From positions 1 to 29,620 of the forward strand of contig UQSX01000027.1 of NCBI GenBank assembly GCA_900543715.1: DNA of 29,620 nucleotides, written 5' to 3'. The position numbers were made by a program, and so were the translations under genes. This stretch comes from an uncultured Blautia sp. (GTDB lineage: Bacteria > Bacillota > Clostridia > Lachnospirales > Lachnospiraceae). Of this stretch, positions 1 to 6,909 are shown one piece after another; position 1 is the stretch's first letter, and the number at the start of each line of letters is the position of its first letter. Below the pieces are notes generated by a model. It was not told the DNA's origin. It ran no database searches and saw only the letters and a program-made list of their open reading frames with translations.

Positions 1-53
1 CGCCTTGCGGTATTGCGGCGGCGCGCAAAGTGTTCAAGCCCCTCAAGATTGAG

Positions 54-101
54 GGAAGGTCTAGAATAAAGTGGGCTTGCCCACTTTATTCTAGACCTTC
101 C
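54..101. terminator. Perfect 23-bp inverted repeat, likely bidirectional terminator
   Basis: Bases 54-76 and 79-101 are exact reverse complements with only TT between them. The inner part is AATAAAGTGGGC facing GCCCACTTTATT, so a GC-rich core is flanked by an A tract on one side and a T tract on the other, as in terminators that work in both directions. The minus-strand radical SAM gene ends inside it (stop at 86-88). A plus-strand reading frame entering from the left edge also stops inside it (TAA at 67-69). A second small hairpin, CCCTCAA-GA-TTGAGGG, sits at 40-55 and overlaps its left foot. Bases 1-39 are GC-rich and hold no gene I can support. The terminator role is inferred; the palindrome is seen directly. 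Confidence 0.7.
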
Positions 102-1000
102 AGATCAAAAGGAGGGGTGTATTCTTCTTTCGCGCTGCTTTTTTCCTGCATAAAGCCCTGGGTAAGGCCCAGAGAAATTGCTTCTTCCAGCACTTTGTCA
201 TATTCATAGGTGGTGAGCCGCCGGTTGATTTCCGGATATTTGCTGCTTTTGTAAAAAGGCGTATACTGGCTTAATAAGCTGAGGAGAAAACTGCCTTCCG
301 GAAGACTGTCTTTGAGCCAGTGAAGGATAGCAGAAGAGTCTTTCCTGCAGCCAGGCAGCACCATGTGGCGGATGATCACCCCTCTTTTCATAAGCCCCTG
401 TTCATCAAAAACAGGATTTCCAGTCTGAGCGATCATGGCGGTTATGGCCTGGGAAGCTATGGAAAAGTAATCCCTGGCCTTGGAATACCTGCCTGAGAGT
501 CCGGGATCAAAGTACTTCAGATCCGGGAGATAGATGTCCACATAATCCTTCAGCAGATGAATGATCTCTGGCTTTTCATAACCGCCGCAGTTATATACCA
601 CAGGGATGGAAAGCCGGGGTCTGGCAATATCCAGAGCAGCCAGAACACCGGGAAGAAAATGCCCGGCAGTTACCAGATTGATATTATGAGCGCCTTGCTC
701 CTGGAGAGAAAGAAAAATATCGGCCAGCTTTTGAACCGTAAGTTCTTTTCCGGTTCCTTCCTGGCTGATCTGGTAATTCTGGCAGTAGCAGCATTTCAGG
801 CTGCAGCCGGAAAAAAATACGGTTCCGCTTCCTTTGGTACCGCTGATGCAGGGTTCCTCCCAGTGATGGAGAGCAGCCCGGGCACATCTTATCCTACTGG
901 TTTCTTTGCAGAACCCAGTCATCTTTTCACGGTCTATCCCACAGTTTCTGGGGCAGAGCCTGCATGCTGTCATGTCAAATAAAGAATTTTCCTGCATCAT
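86..1000 (-). CDS. Radical SAM protein, PflX-like (pyruvate formate-lyase activase related)
   Basis: About 304 residues. The radical SAM cluster motif CX3CX2C is at C66, C70 and C73 (CSLKCCYC), so it should bind a 4Fe-4S cluster and cleave S-adenosylmethionine. A second cysteine group in the N-terminus (C13, C16, C20, C31) matches the PflX/COG1313 branch of activase-like proteins, whose substrate is not established. I chose the ATG at 1000 rather than one at 1066: it has AGGGAG about 7 bases upstream, and a good promoter (TTGAAT, 17 bases, TATCAT) lies over 1038-1066, which puts the longer start inside the -35 box. The gene is divergent from the L,D-transpeptidase gene. No glycyl radical enzyme gene lies beside it, so the target is unknown. 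The fold assignment is secure; the function is not. Confidence 0.88.
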   Translation of the reverse strand: MMQENSLFDMTACRLCPRNCGIDREKMTGFCKETSRIRCARAALHHWEEPCISGTKGSGTVFFSGCSLKCCYCQNYQISQEGTGKELTVQKLADIFLSLQEQGAHNINLVTAGHFLPGVLAALDIARPRLSIPVVYNCGGYEKPEIIHLLKDYVDIYLPDLKYFDPGLSGRYSKARDYFSIASQAITAMIAQTGNPVFDEQGLMKRGVIIRHMVLPGCRKDSSAILHWLKDSLPEGSFLLSLLSQYTPFYKSSKYPEINRRLTTYEYDKVLEEAISLGLTQGFMQEKSSAKEEYTPPFDLEGLE

Positions 1001-1037
1001 AAAAATATCTCCCTTAAAAATGTTCATATCTTTTCTT

Positions 1038-1066
1038 ATGATAGTAAAAAAATTGGTGAAATTCAA
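1038..1066 (-). promoter_or_regulatory. Promoter of the radical SAM gene
   Basis: Read on the minus strand, TTGAAT (1061-1066) and TATCAT (1038-1043) are separated by 17 bases. Transcription would start near 1031, about 30 bases ahead of the ATG at 1000. This decides the start codon of that gene. Confidence 0.6.
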
Positions 1067-1163
1067 CAGAAAGGAAGAAAAGCCTTTTATTTTCCAGTCT
1101 TTTGGAGTAGAATGAGCCTGTGAAAAAAGGCATATTCAGATAGATAAGGAAGAATATACAGAA

Positions 1164-2645
1164 ATGAAAGATAGTAAAAAGGAAAAGTTAAAGGAATTAA
1201 AGAAAGAAGACAGAAAGATAAAAAAAGGAAGCGGCGGCAGGAAGAAAAGCCGAAAAAAATCTAAAAAGGCTCTGTGGGCTGCCCTGGGCGGCTGTGCTGT
1301 CCTGGCTGTGGCAGGCTATGCCGGAGTTGGATTTTATTATCAGGATAAATTTTATCCGGGAACCATGATCAACGGTGTGGACTGCTCAGGAAAGGATACG
1401 GCTTATGTACGCGAGCTTCTCAGAGACAGCGCAGAGAATTACTCTTTGAATATCAAAGTGCGGGGCGATAAGACGGAGAAGATAGACGGCAGCACTATCC
1501 AGCTGACTTATCAGGATGATAATGGAGCTGATAAGGTAATGGAAGAACAGAATTCCTGGCTGTGGCCGGTACAGCTCTTTGGAGATAAAACTTATACAGT
1601 GAATGCAGACAGTTCCTACAATGAAGAAAGCCTGAATCAGGCAGTGTCGGCACTGGCCTGCATGCAGGATGCGAACATGACGCCTGCACAAGATGCCAGA
1701 GTGGAGGATAACGGAACTTCCTATGAGATCGTCCCTGAGGTAGAAGGAACAACTTTGGATAAAGAAAAGACGCTGGCAGCTATAAAAGGAGCTGTGGACC
1801 AGCGGCAGACAGAAATCTCACTGGAGGAAGCGGGCTGCTATGTGAAGCCGGCAGTGTATCAGGATAACGAAATCCTGAAAAAAGACGCTGAGCAGCTCAA
1901 TAAATTTACCAGTCTTCAGGCCAGTCTGAATTTCGGAACAGGAACCGAGACTGTAACCAGAGATCAGTTAAAATCATGGCTGAGAAAAGGAGAAGACGGA
2001 AACTATTATTTTGATACAGAGACAGTAAAACAGACGGTGATCGCCTGGTCTGAAAAATACAATACCATCGGTCAGCCCAGAGACTTCGTGACATCAAACG
2101 GCGCTACTGTGCATCTTACCCAGGGGGATTACGGCTGGAGACTGTGGCAGGACAAGACTACGGAATCCCTTGTGAATATGCTGAATGCCGGACAGAGCGG
2201 AGCTGTGGAACCTACCTGGCTTTACTCAGGACAGAAACATGGAGGCAACGATATAGAGGGGACTTACGTGGAGATATCTATCAGCGAACAGAGAATGTGG
2301 TTTTATAAAAACGGTACTCTTCTGGTAGATACTCCTGTGGTAACGGGGAATCCCAACAAAGGGAATGGTACTCCAGCCGGAGGAGTATGGCGGCTGAAGG
2401 ATAAGGCAAGTCCTTCTACTTTAGTGGGAAGATATCCCGACGGCACCATTGAGTATGAGACCCCTGTAAACTATTGGATGCCCTTTAACGGAGGCATAGG
2501 TATCCACGACCTGACCAGCAGAAGAAGTTTTGGAGGAGATATTTATCTGTATAACGGCTCTCACGGCTGCATTAACACACCGCTGGAGAATGCCAGGACA
2601 ATCTATGAGAATATCGAGGTCAATACTCCTGTAGTCGTATATTGA
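1164..2645 (+). CDS. Membrane-anchored L,D-transpeptidase (YkuD) with peptidoglycan-binding region
   Basis: 493 residues. The first 35 are extremely rich in Lys and Arg and should be cytoplasmic. One membrane segment follows (about 36-60, ALWAALGGCAVLAVAGYAG), so this is a type II membrane protein with the rest outside. Residues about 60-350 resemble the PG_binding_4 region found ahead of many Firmicutes YkuD domains. The YkuD domain fills about 365-493. It has the catalytic signature SHGC with Cys469, and an upstream His in IGIHDL near 449. The enzyme would make 3-3 crosslinks in peptidoglycan or attach proteins to it. AAGGAAG lies about 12 bases before the ATG. The gene appears to stand alone: the stop codon overlaps the -35 box of the next transport operon, and no terminator separates them. 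Confidence 0.92.
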   Translation: MKDSKKEKLKELKKEDRKIKKGSGGRKKSRKKSKKALWAALGGCAVLAVAGYAGVGFYYQDKFYPGTMINGVDCSGKDTAYVRELLRDSAENYSLNIKVRGDKTEKIDGSTIQLTYQDDNGADKVMEEQNSWLWPVQLFGDKTYTVNADSSYNEESLNQAVSALACMQDANMTPAQDARVEDNGTSYEIVPEVEGTTLDKEKTLAAIKGAVDQRQTEISLEEAGCYVKPAVYQDNEILKKDAEQLNKFTSLQASLNFGTGTETVTRDQLKSWLRKGEDGNYYFDTETVKQTVIAWSEKYNTIGQPRDFVTSNGATVHLTQGDYGWRLWQDKTTESLVNMLNAGQSGAVEPTWLYSGQKHGGNDIEGTYVEISISEQRMWFYKNGTLLVDTPVVTGNPNKGNGTPAGGVWRLKDKASPSTLVGRYPDGTIEYETPVNYWMPFNGGIGIHDLTSRRSFGGDIYLYNGSHGCINTPLENARTIYENIEVNTPVVVY

Positions 2646-2670
2646 TATTTTTTAGAAAAACTGCTATAAT
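2642..2670 (+). promoter_or_regulatory. Strong extended -10 promoter for the amino acid ABC importer
   Basis: TTGATA (2642-2647), a 17-base spacer, then TGC-TATAAT (-10 at 2665-2670). The -35 box overlaps the TGA stop of the upstream gene (2643-2645). The predicted start near 2677 gives a leader of about 105 bases. That leader contains a weak long-loop hairpin (GGAAC at 2702-2706 with GTTCC at 2727-2731) that I do not recognise as a riboswitch. Confidence 0.7.
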
Positions 2671-2781
2671 CCATGACAACTGAATAAATATACATCAGTG
2701 AGGAACAATTTATTGAAATCATATAAGTTCCTGCAATTTTAAAAAGAATGTTGAATAATTATTAAAAGGAGAGGAAAAAAG

Positions 2782-3582
2782 ATGAAGAAAAAAGTATTAG
2801 CGGTATTTTTTGCGTCAGTTATGGTTCTCACAGCAGCAGGCTGTTCCGGAGGAAACCAGGCATCTTCAGAACCTGTAGAGGTAGCTTCTGTGGAAGATCT
2901 GGCAGAGCTTAATATTGGTGTGCAGATCGGAACTACAGGAGACTCAGCAGCTACGGAAGCTGTAAATGAGGATTCTCAGGTGAACCGTTTTAACAAAGGA
3001 GCAGATGCCATTCAGGCCCTGAAAAACGGAAAGGTAGACTGTGTGGTTATCGACTCTCTTCCTGCTCAGAAGTTTGTAGAGGCAAATGATGATCTGAAGA
3101 TCGTAGACGGGATTTTTGAAACAGAAGAATATGCTATCTGTATGAAAAAAGGCAACACAGAACTGAGAGATTCCTTTAATGAGGCTCTGGCAGAGTTAAA
3201 AGAAGAGGGAACACTGGACGAGATCCAGAGCAATTATATCGGTGATGAAATTGGAGAGCATCCATATGAGTCTCCGGCAGATGTGGACCGTTCCAATGGA
3301 ACCCTGACCATGGCTACCAATGCGGAATTCGAGCCCTGGGAGTATAAAGAGGGAGATGAAATTGTAGGAATCGACGCGGATATTGCTCAGGCCATCTGTG
3401 ATAAACTGGGATATGAGCTGAAAATCGAAGATATGGCCTTTGAAGCTATCCTTACTTCTGTAGATACAGGAAAAGCTGATTTTGGCGCTGCAGGCATGAC
3501 AGTTACCCCTGAGAGAGAAGAGAGCGTAGAATTTACGGATACTTATGCAGAAGCTACCCAGGTTGTCATTGTAAGAAAATAA
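2782..3582 (+). CDS. Amino acid ABC importer substrate-binding lipoprotein, apparently circularly permuted
   Basis: 266 residues with a lipoprotein signal (lipobox TAAGC, Cys21). It clearly belongs to the polar amino acid binding family (SBP type 3), but the halves are in reversed order. The part usually found second comes first: IGVQIGTTGD (45-54), FNKGADAIQALKNGKVD (70-86), VVIDSLPA (88-95), then EEYAICMKKGN and the C-terminal helix to about 155. A linker of about 17 residues follows. Then comes the part that normally starts the mature protein: TLTMATNAEFEPWEY (174-188), GIDADIAQAI and GMTVTPERE (238-246), ending at VVIVRK, which is normally the hinge crossing into lobe 2. Typical ligand contacts (R245, D91, the GTTG loop, aromatic F183 and W186) are all present once, so it should fold and bind. 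It is followed 30 bases later by its permease. The ligand is unknown. Confidence 0.9.
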   Translation: MKKKVLAVFFASVMVLTAAGCSGGNQASSEPVEVASVEDLAELNIGVQIGTTGDSAATEAVNEDSQVNRFNKGADAIQALKNGKVDCVVIDSLPAQKFVEANDDLKIVDGIFETEEYAICMKKGNTELRDSFNEALAELKEEGTLDEIQSNYIGDEIGEHPYESPADVDRSNGTLTMATNAEFEPWEYKEGDEIVGIDADIAQAICDKLGYELKIEDMAFEAILTSVDTGKADFGAAGMTVTPEREESVEFTDTYAEATQVVIVRK

Positions 3583-3612
3583 TAGCAGAATACCTAAGGA
3601 GGATATGAAATT

Positions 3613-4305
3613 ATGTGGGAAAATCTCCAGCATGGGTTTCAGCGGTATTTTGTAGACAACGGTGCTTCTGAATGGTGGCTTAACGGATTAAAAACCACGA
3701 TCTTAGTGACCCTTCTGGCTCTGTGCATTGGCATAGTGCTGGGATTTTTGGTGGCCCTTATCCGTTCCACTCATGAGCAGACAGGAAAGCTGAAACTGCC
3801 AAACGCTATATGCGTAGTTTATCTGACGGTTATCAGAGGAACTCCTTCGATGATCCAGATACTGATTTTTTATTCTGTTGTTTTTGCCAGTGTTCCTCTG
3901 AATAATATCATTATCGGGGGTATTGCCTTTGGAATCAATTCAGGAGCTTATGTGGCAGAGATCGTCCGCTCCGGCATTATGTCTATCGATAAAGGACAGA
4001 TGGAAGCAGGCAGAAGTCTTGGTCTTAGCTCCGGCCAGACCATGAAACTGATCATTATGCCCCAGGCTTTTAAAAATGTCCTGCCGGCACTGATCAATGA
4101 AATGATTGTACTTTTAAAAGAAACGGCAATTATCGGCTATATTGGTACAATAGATATTACAAAAGCGGCTACCTTAGTGCAGAGCCGTACTTACAGCGCC
4201 TTTGTACCGTTGATTTCAGCAGCCATTTTCTATCTGGTGCTGGTAATGCTGCTGACTTATTTCATGGGCAAGGTGGAAAGGAGGCTGCGCAGAAGTGATC
4301 ACTAA
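3613..4305 (+). CDS. Amino acid ABC transporter permease (HisM/GlnP family)
   Basis: 230 residues, usual for this family. It has hydrophobic spans near 20-45, 65-105 and 190-220. The cytoplasmic EAA loop that docks on the ATPase is clear ([23 protein letters not shown], about 123-145). AAGGAGGAT precedes the ATG. Only one permease gene is present, so it would act as a homodimer. It sits between the binding lipoprotein and the ATPase and overlaps the ATPase gene by 11 bases, which points to translational coupling. Family certain; substrate not deducible. Confidence 0.94.
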   Translation: MWENLQHGFQRYFVDNGASEWWLNGLKTTILVTLLALCIGIVLGFLVALIRSTHEQTGKLKLPNAICVVYLTVIRGTPSMIQILIFYSVVFASVPLNNIIIGGIAFGINSGAYVAEIVRSGIMSIDKGQMEAGRSLGLSSGQTMKLIIMPQAFKNVLPALINEMIVLLKETAIIGYIGTIDITKAATLVQSRTYSAFVPLISAAIFYLVLVMLLTYFMGKVERRLRRSDH

Positions 4306-5038
4306 AGGTGAAGTGTTGATAAAGGTAGAAAATCTTCAGAAGCATTTTGGAGAAAATAAGGTTCTGGATGGTATTAGTACAGAGATCCATAAAGGAGAGG
4401 TAGTTGCCATTATCGGCCCCTCCGGCTCAGGAAAATCTACTTTTCTGCGTTCTCTGAATCTTCTGGAGGTGCCTACCGGGGGGAAAATACTGTTTGAGAA
4501 TGTGGATATTACAGATCCCAAGGTGGATATTGACCGCCACCGCCAGAAAATCGGAATGGTATTTCAGCAGTTTAATCTGTTTCCTCATAAAACAGTAAAG
4601 GAAAATATCATGCTGGCCCCTGTGACTTTGAAGCTTATGACTCCTGAAGAGGCTTCTCAGAGAGCGGAAGAGCTGTTAAATAGAGTGGGGCTTCCGGATA
4701 AAGCAGAAGCTTATCCCGGCAGCCTTTCAGGAGGACAGAAACAGAGGATAGCTATTGCAAGGGCTCTGGCTATGAATCCGGATGTAATGCTTTTTGACGA
4801 GCCAACCTCGGCTCTTGACCCGGAGATGGTAGGAGAGGTTCTGGAAATTATGAGAGAACTGGCTCAGACAGGGATGACCATGGTAGTGGTGACTCATGAA
4901 ATGGGATTTGCAAGAGAAGTGGCCAGCCGGGTACTTTTTATCAATGAAGGAAATATTCAGGAGGATGCTCCGCCTCAGGAATTTTTTGCAAGCCCGAAAA
5001 ATCCAAGACTGCGGGAATTTCTCTCTAAGGTCTTATAA
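4295..5038 (+). CDS. Amino acid ABC transporter ATP-binding protein (GlnQ family)
   Basis: 247 residues starting at a GTG inside the end of the permease gene, with AAAGGAGG about 10 bases upstream. It has Walker A (GPSGSGKST), the Q-loop region ([10 protein letters not shown]), signature LSGGQKQR, Walker B with DEPTSALD, and the H-loop (VVTHEMGF). This is the pattern of ATPases that drive polar amino acid import. It is the last gene of the three-gene importer. No strong terminator follows, but a separate promoter for gpmI lies directly behind. Confidence 0.95.
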   Translation: MITKGEVLIKVENLQKHFGENKVLDGISTEIHKGEVVAIIGPSGSGKSTFLRSLNLLEVPTGGKILFENVDITDPKVDIDRHRQKIGMVFQQFNLFPHKTVKENIMLAPVTLKLMTPEEASQRAEELLNRVGLPDKAEAYPGSLSGGQKQRIAIARALAMNPDVMLFDEPTSALDPEMVGEVLEIMRELAQTGMTMVVVTHEMGFAREVASRVLFINEGNIQEDAPPQEFFASPKNPRLREFLSKVL

Positions 5039-5044
5039 AATCCA

Positions 5045-5072
5045 TTGAAAAATCCTGCAATTCTGTTAAAAT
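5045..5072 (+). promoter_or_regulatory. Promoter of gpmI
   Basis: TTGAAA (5045-5050), a 16-base spacer and TGT-TAAAAT (-10 at 5067-5072), with the extended -10 TG in place. It starts transcription about 45 bases before the gpmI start codon. Confidence 0.55.
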
Positions 5073-5122
5073 AATAGTCGGACATAAGGAACAGAGAAAT
5101 TTGAGATAAAGGAGAAATCGTC

Positions 5123-6664
5123 ATGAGTAAAAAACCAACCGTATTAATGATTCTTGATGGATATGGGCTGAACAATAACTGTGAAGCCAATGCCGTATGT
5201 GAAGGCAGGACACCGATCATGGATCAGCTGATGTCTCAGTGCCCCTTTGTAAAGGGAAATGCCAGTGGAATGGCCGTAGGACTTCCTGAAGGACAGATGG
5301 GAAACTCTGAGGTAGGACATCTGAACATGGGTGCGGGACGTATCGTATATCAGGAGCTTACCAGGATCACCAAAGAGATCCAGGACGGAGATTTCTTTAA
5401 GAACGAAGCACTTTTAAAAGCAGTCCGCAACGCAAAGGAGAACAATTCTGCACTTCATCTTTTCGGACTGCTCTCTGACGGCGGCGTTCACAGTCATAAT
5501 ACTCATGTATACGGACTTCTGGAGCTGGCAAAAAGAGAAGGCCTGGAGAAGGTCTTTGTTCATTGCTTCCTGGACGGAAGGGATACCCCTACTACAGGAG
5601 GAAAAGGATACATCCAGGAGTTAAATGACAAAATGAAAGAGATCGGCGTAGGACAGGTTGCCTCTGTAATGGGACGTTACTACGCTATGGACAGAGATAA
5701 CCGCTGGGACCGTGTGGAACTGGCTTATAAGGCACTCACAAAGGGCGAAGGCATTCAGGCAGAATGCCCGGTATGCGCCGTGAAAGCTTCCTATGAAGAG
5801 GAAAAAACCGATGAATTTGTAGTGCCTACAGTAATTGTAAAGGACGGACAGCCAGTGGGAACGATCCAGGATAAAGACTCTGTTATTTTCTTTAATTTCC
5901 GTCCAGACAGAGCCAGAGAAATCACAAGAGCTTTCTGTGCAGATGAATTTGACGGCTTTGAAAGAGAAAAGAGACTGGATCTTACCTATGTATGCTTTAC
6001 AGAGTATGATCCTACGATCCCTAATACAGAAGTGGCCTTTCATAAGGTATCGATCAAGAATACCTTTGGAGAATTCCTTGCAGCTAACGGACTGAAGCAG
6101 GCCCGTATTGCAGAGACAGAGAAATATGCTCACGTAACCTTCTTCTTTAACGGCGGTGTAGAAGAGCCCAACGAAGGAGAAGACAGGATCCTGGTAAAAT
6201 CTCCTAAGGTAGCTACCTATGACCTGAAGCCGGAGATGAGCGCTTATGAAGTATGCGACAAGCTGGTAGAAGCCATCAAGTCCGGAAAATATGATGTGAT
6301 CATCATCAACTTCGCAAATCCGGATATGGTTGGACACACCGGCGTAGAGACAGCAGCCATTAAAGCTATTGAGACAGTAGACGAGTGTGTGGGAAGAGCT
6401 GTAGAGGCTGTGAAAGAAGTAGACGGACAGATGTTTATCTGCGCAGACCATGGAAACGCAGAACAGCTTGTGGACTATGAGACAGGTGCTCCTTTCACTG
6501 CACATACCACCAATCCAGTACCATTTATTCTGGTAAATGCAGATCCTTCTTATGGACTGAGAGAAGGAGGCTGCCTGGCAGATATCGCACCTACCCTTAT
6601 TGAACTGATGGGAATGGAACAGCCTGCAGAAATGACAGGAAAATCTCTGCTGATCAAGAAATAA
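5123..6664 (+). CDS. gpmI: 2,3-bisphosphoglycerate-independent phosphoglycerate mutase
   Basis: 513 residues, the full family length. It interconverts 3- and 2-phosphoglycerate in glycolysis, in the cytosol, with Mn2+. It opens with the metal-binding VLMILDGYG, and the phosphorylated serine is S62 in [12 protein letters not shown]. Later metal and phosphatase motifs are visible ([23 protein letters not shown]). AAAGGAG precedes the ATG. The gene has its own promoter and a strong terminator, so it is probably monocistronic. Enolase, the next pathway step, lies 4.2 kb downstream, behind a surface protein gene. Confidence 0.97.
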   Translation: MSKKPTVLMILDGYGLNNNCEANAVCEGRTPIMDQLMSQCPFVKGNASGMAVGLPEGQMGNSEVGHLNMGAGRIVYQELTRITKEIQDGDFFKNEALLKAVRNAKENNSALHLFGLLSDGGVHSHNTHVYGLLELAKREGLEKVFVHCFLDGRDTPTTGGKGYIQELNDKMKEIGVGQVASVMGRYYAMDRDNRWDRVELAYKALTKGEGIQAECPVCAVKASYEEEKTDEFVVPTVIVKDGQPVGTIQDKDSVIFFNFRPDRAREITRAFCADEFDGFEREKRLDLTYVCFTEYDPTIPNTEVAFHKVSIKNTFGEFLAANGLKQARIAETEKYAHVTFFFNGGVEEPNEGEDRILVKSPKVATYDLKPEMSAYEVCDKLVEAIKSGKYDVIIINFANPDMVGHTGVETAAIKAIETVDECVGRAVEAVKEVDGQMFICADHGNAEQLVDYETGAPFTAHTTNPVPFILVNADPSYGLREGGCLADIAPTLIELMGMEQPAEMTGKSLLIKK

Positions 6665-6681
6665 AAATTTCAAAACTCACT

Positions 6682-6712
6682 AAAATCCGCAGGTTTTCAG
6701 CCTGCGGATTTT
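6682..6712 (+). terminator. Terminator after gpmI
   Basis: A perfect 12-bp stem (6682-6693 with 6701-6712, AAAATCCGCAGG) and a 7-base loop. The stem ends in TTTT and is followed by GTT. The A/T ends of the stem suggest it can also act on the other strand. Confidence 0.85.
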
Positions 6713-6728
6713 GTTAAGTATTCCGGTA

Positions 6729-6757
6729 TTGTTTTTCATAATGACCAATGCTATGAT
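6729..6757 (+). promoter_or_regulatory. Promoter of the Cna-B surface protein gene
   Basis: TTGTTT (6729-6734), a 17-base spacer and TGC-TATGAT (-10 at 6752-6757). The predicted start near 6764 gives an untranslated leader of about 145 bases. It is the only promoter I see ahead of the surface protein and enolase genes. Confidence 0.5.
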
Positions 6758-6815
6758 GTAATCACATTTCAAACAATTTCTAAATCCGGCCATTCGGCCA
6801 AAATTCCAAATCAAT

Positions 6816-6905
6816 GTACACAGAGGAACTGAATATGGACAGGCAGGAAAGGGAGCAGTCTGTTTCCTGGTTTTGTGTACGATTTTGTTCCTCTGGGAAA
6901 GGGGA
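6816..6905 (+). promoter_or_regulatory. Leader with competing stems next to the ribosome binding site
   Basis: CAGAGGAAC (6821-6829) is exactly complementary to GTTCCTCTG (6887-6895), directly before the AAAGGGGA ribosome binding site. The overlapping GTACACA (6816-6822) is complementary to TGTGTAC (6874-6880). Both stems cannot form fully at once because they share bases and are not nested. A third stem, CAGGAAA with TTTCCTG (6844-6850 with 6863-6869), lies inside. A switch-like control of translation is an inference; it matches no riboswitch I know. Confidence 0.3.
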
Positions 6906-6909
6906 CACT

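Noticed and set aside
1..69. Plus-strand reading frame ending REGLE-stop at the left edge as the 3' end of a gene
   Set aside because: Only 22 residues are visible, very Arg-rich, and the end is dictated by the palindrome. I cannot support it as a coding gene.
1001..1066. Longer N-terminus for the radical SAM protein
   Set aside because: It would start inside the -35 box of a good promoter; the ATG at 1000 has the ribosome binding site and the family-like N-terminus.
2677..2781. Possible riboswitch in the leader of the amino acid importer
   Set aside because: Only one weak long-loop stem; no lysine, glycine, T-box or SAM riboswitch pattern was recognised.
5621..6673. 350-codon open frame antisense to gpmI
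   Set aside because: Cys/His-rich low-quality translation with no ribosome binding site, fully explained as a shadow of gpmI codon usage.
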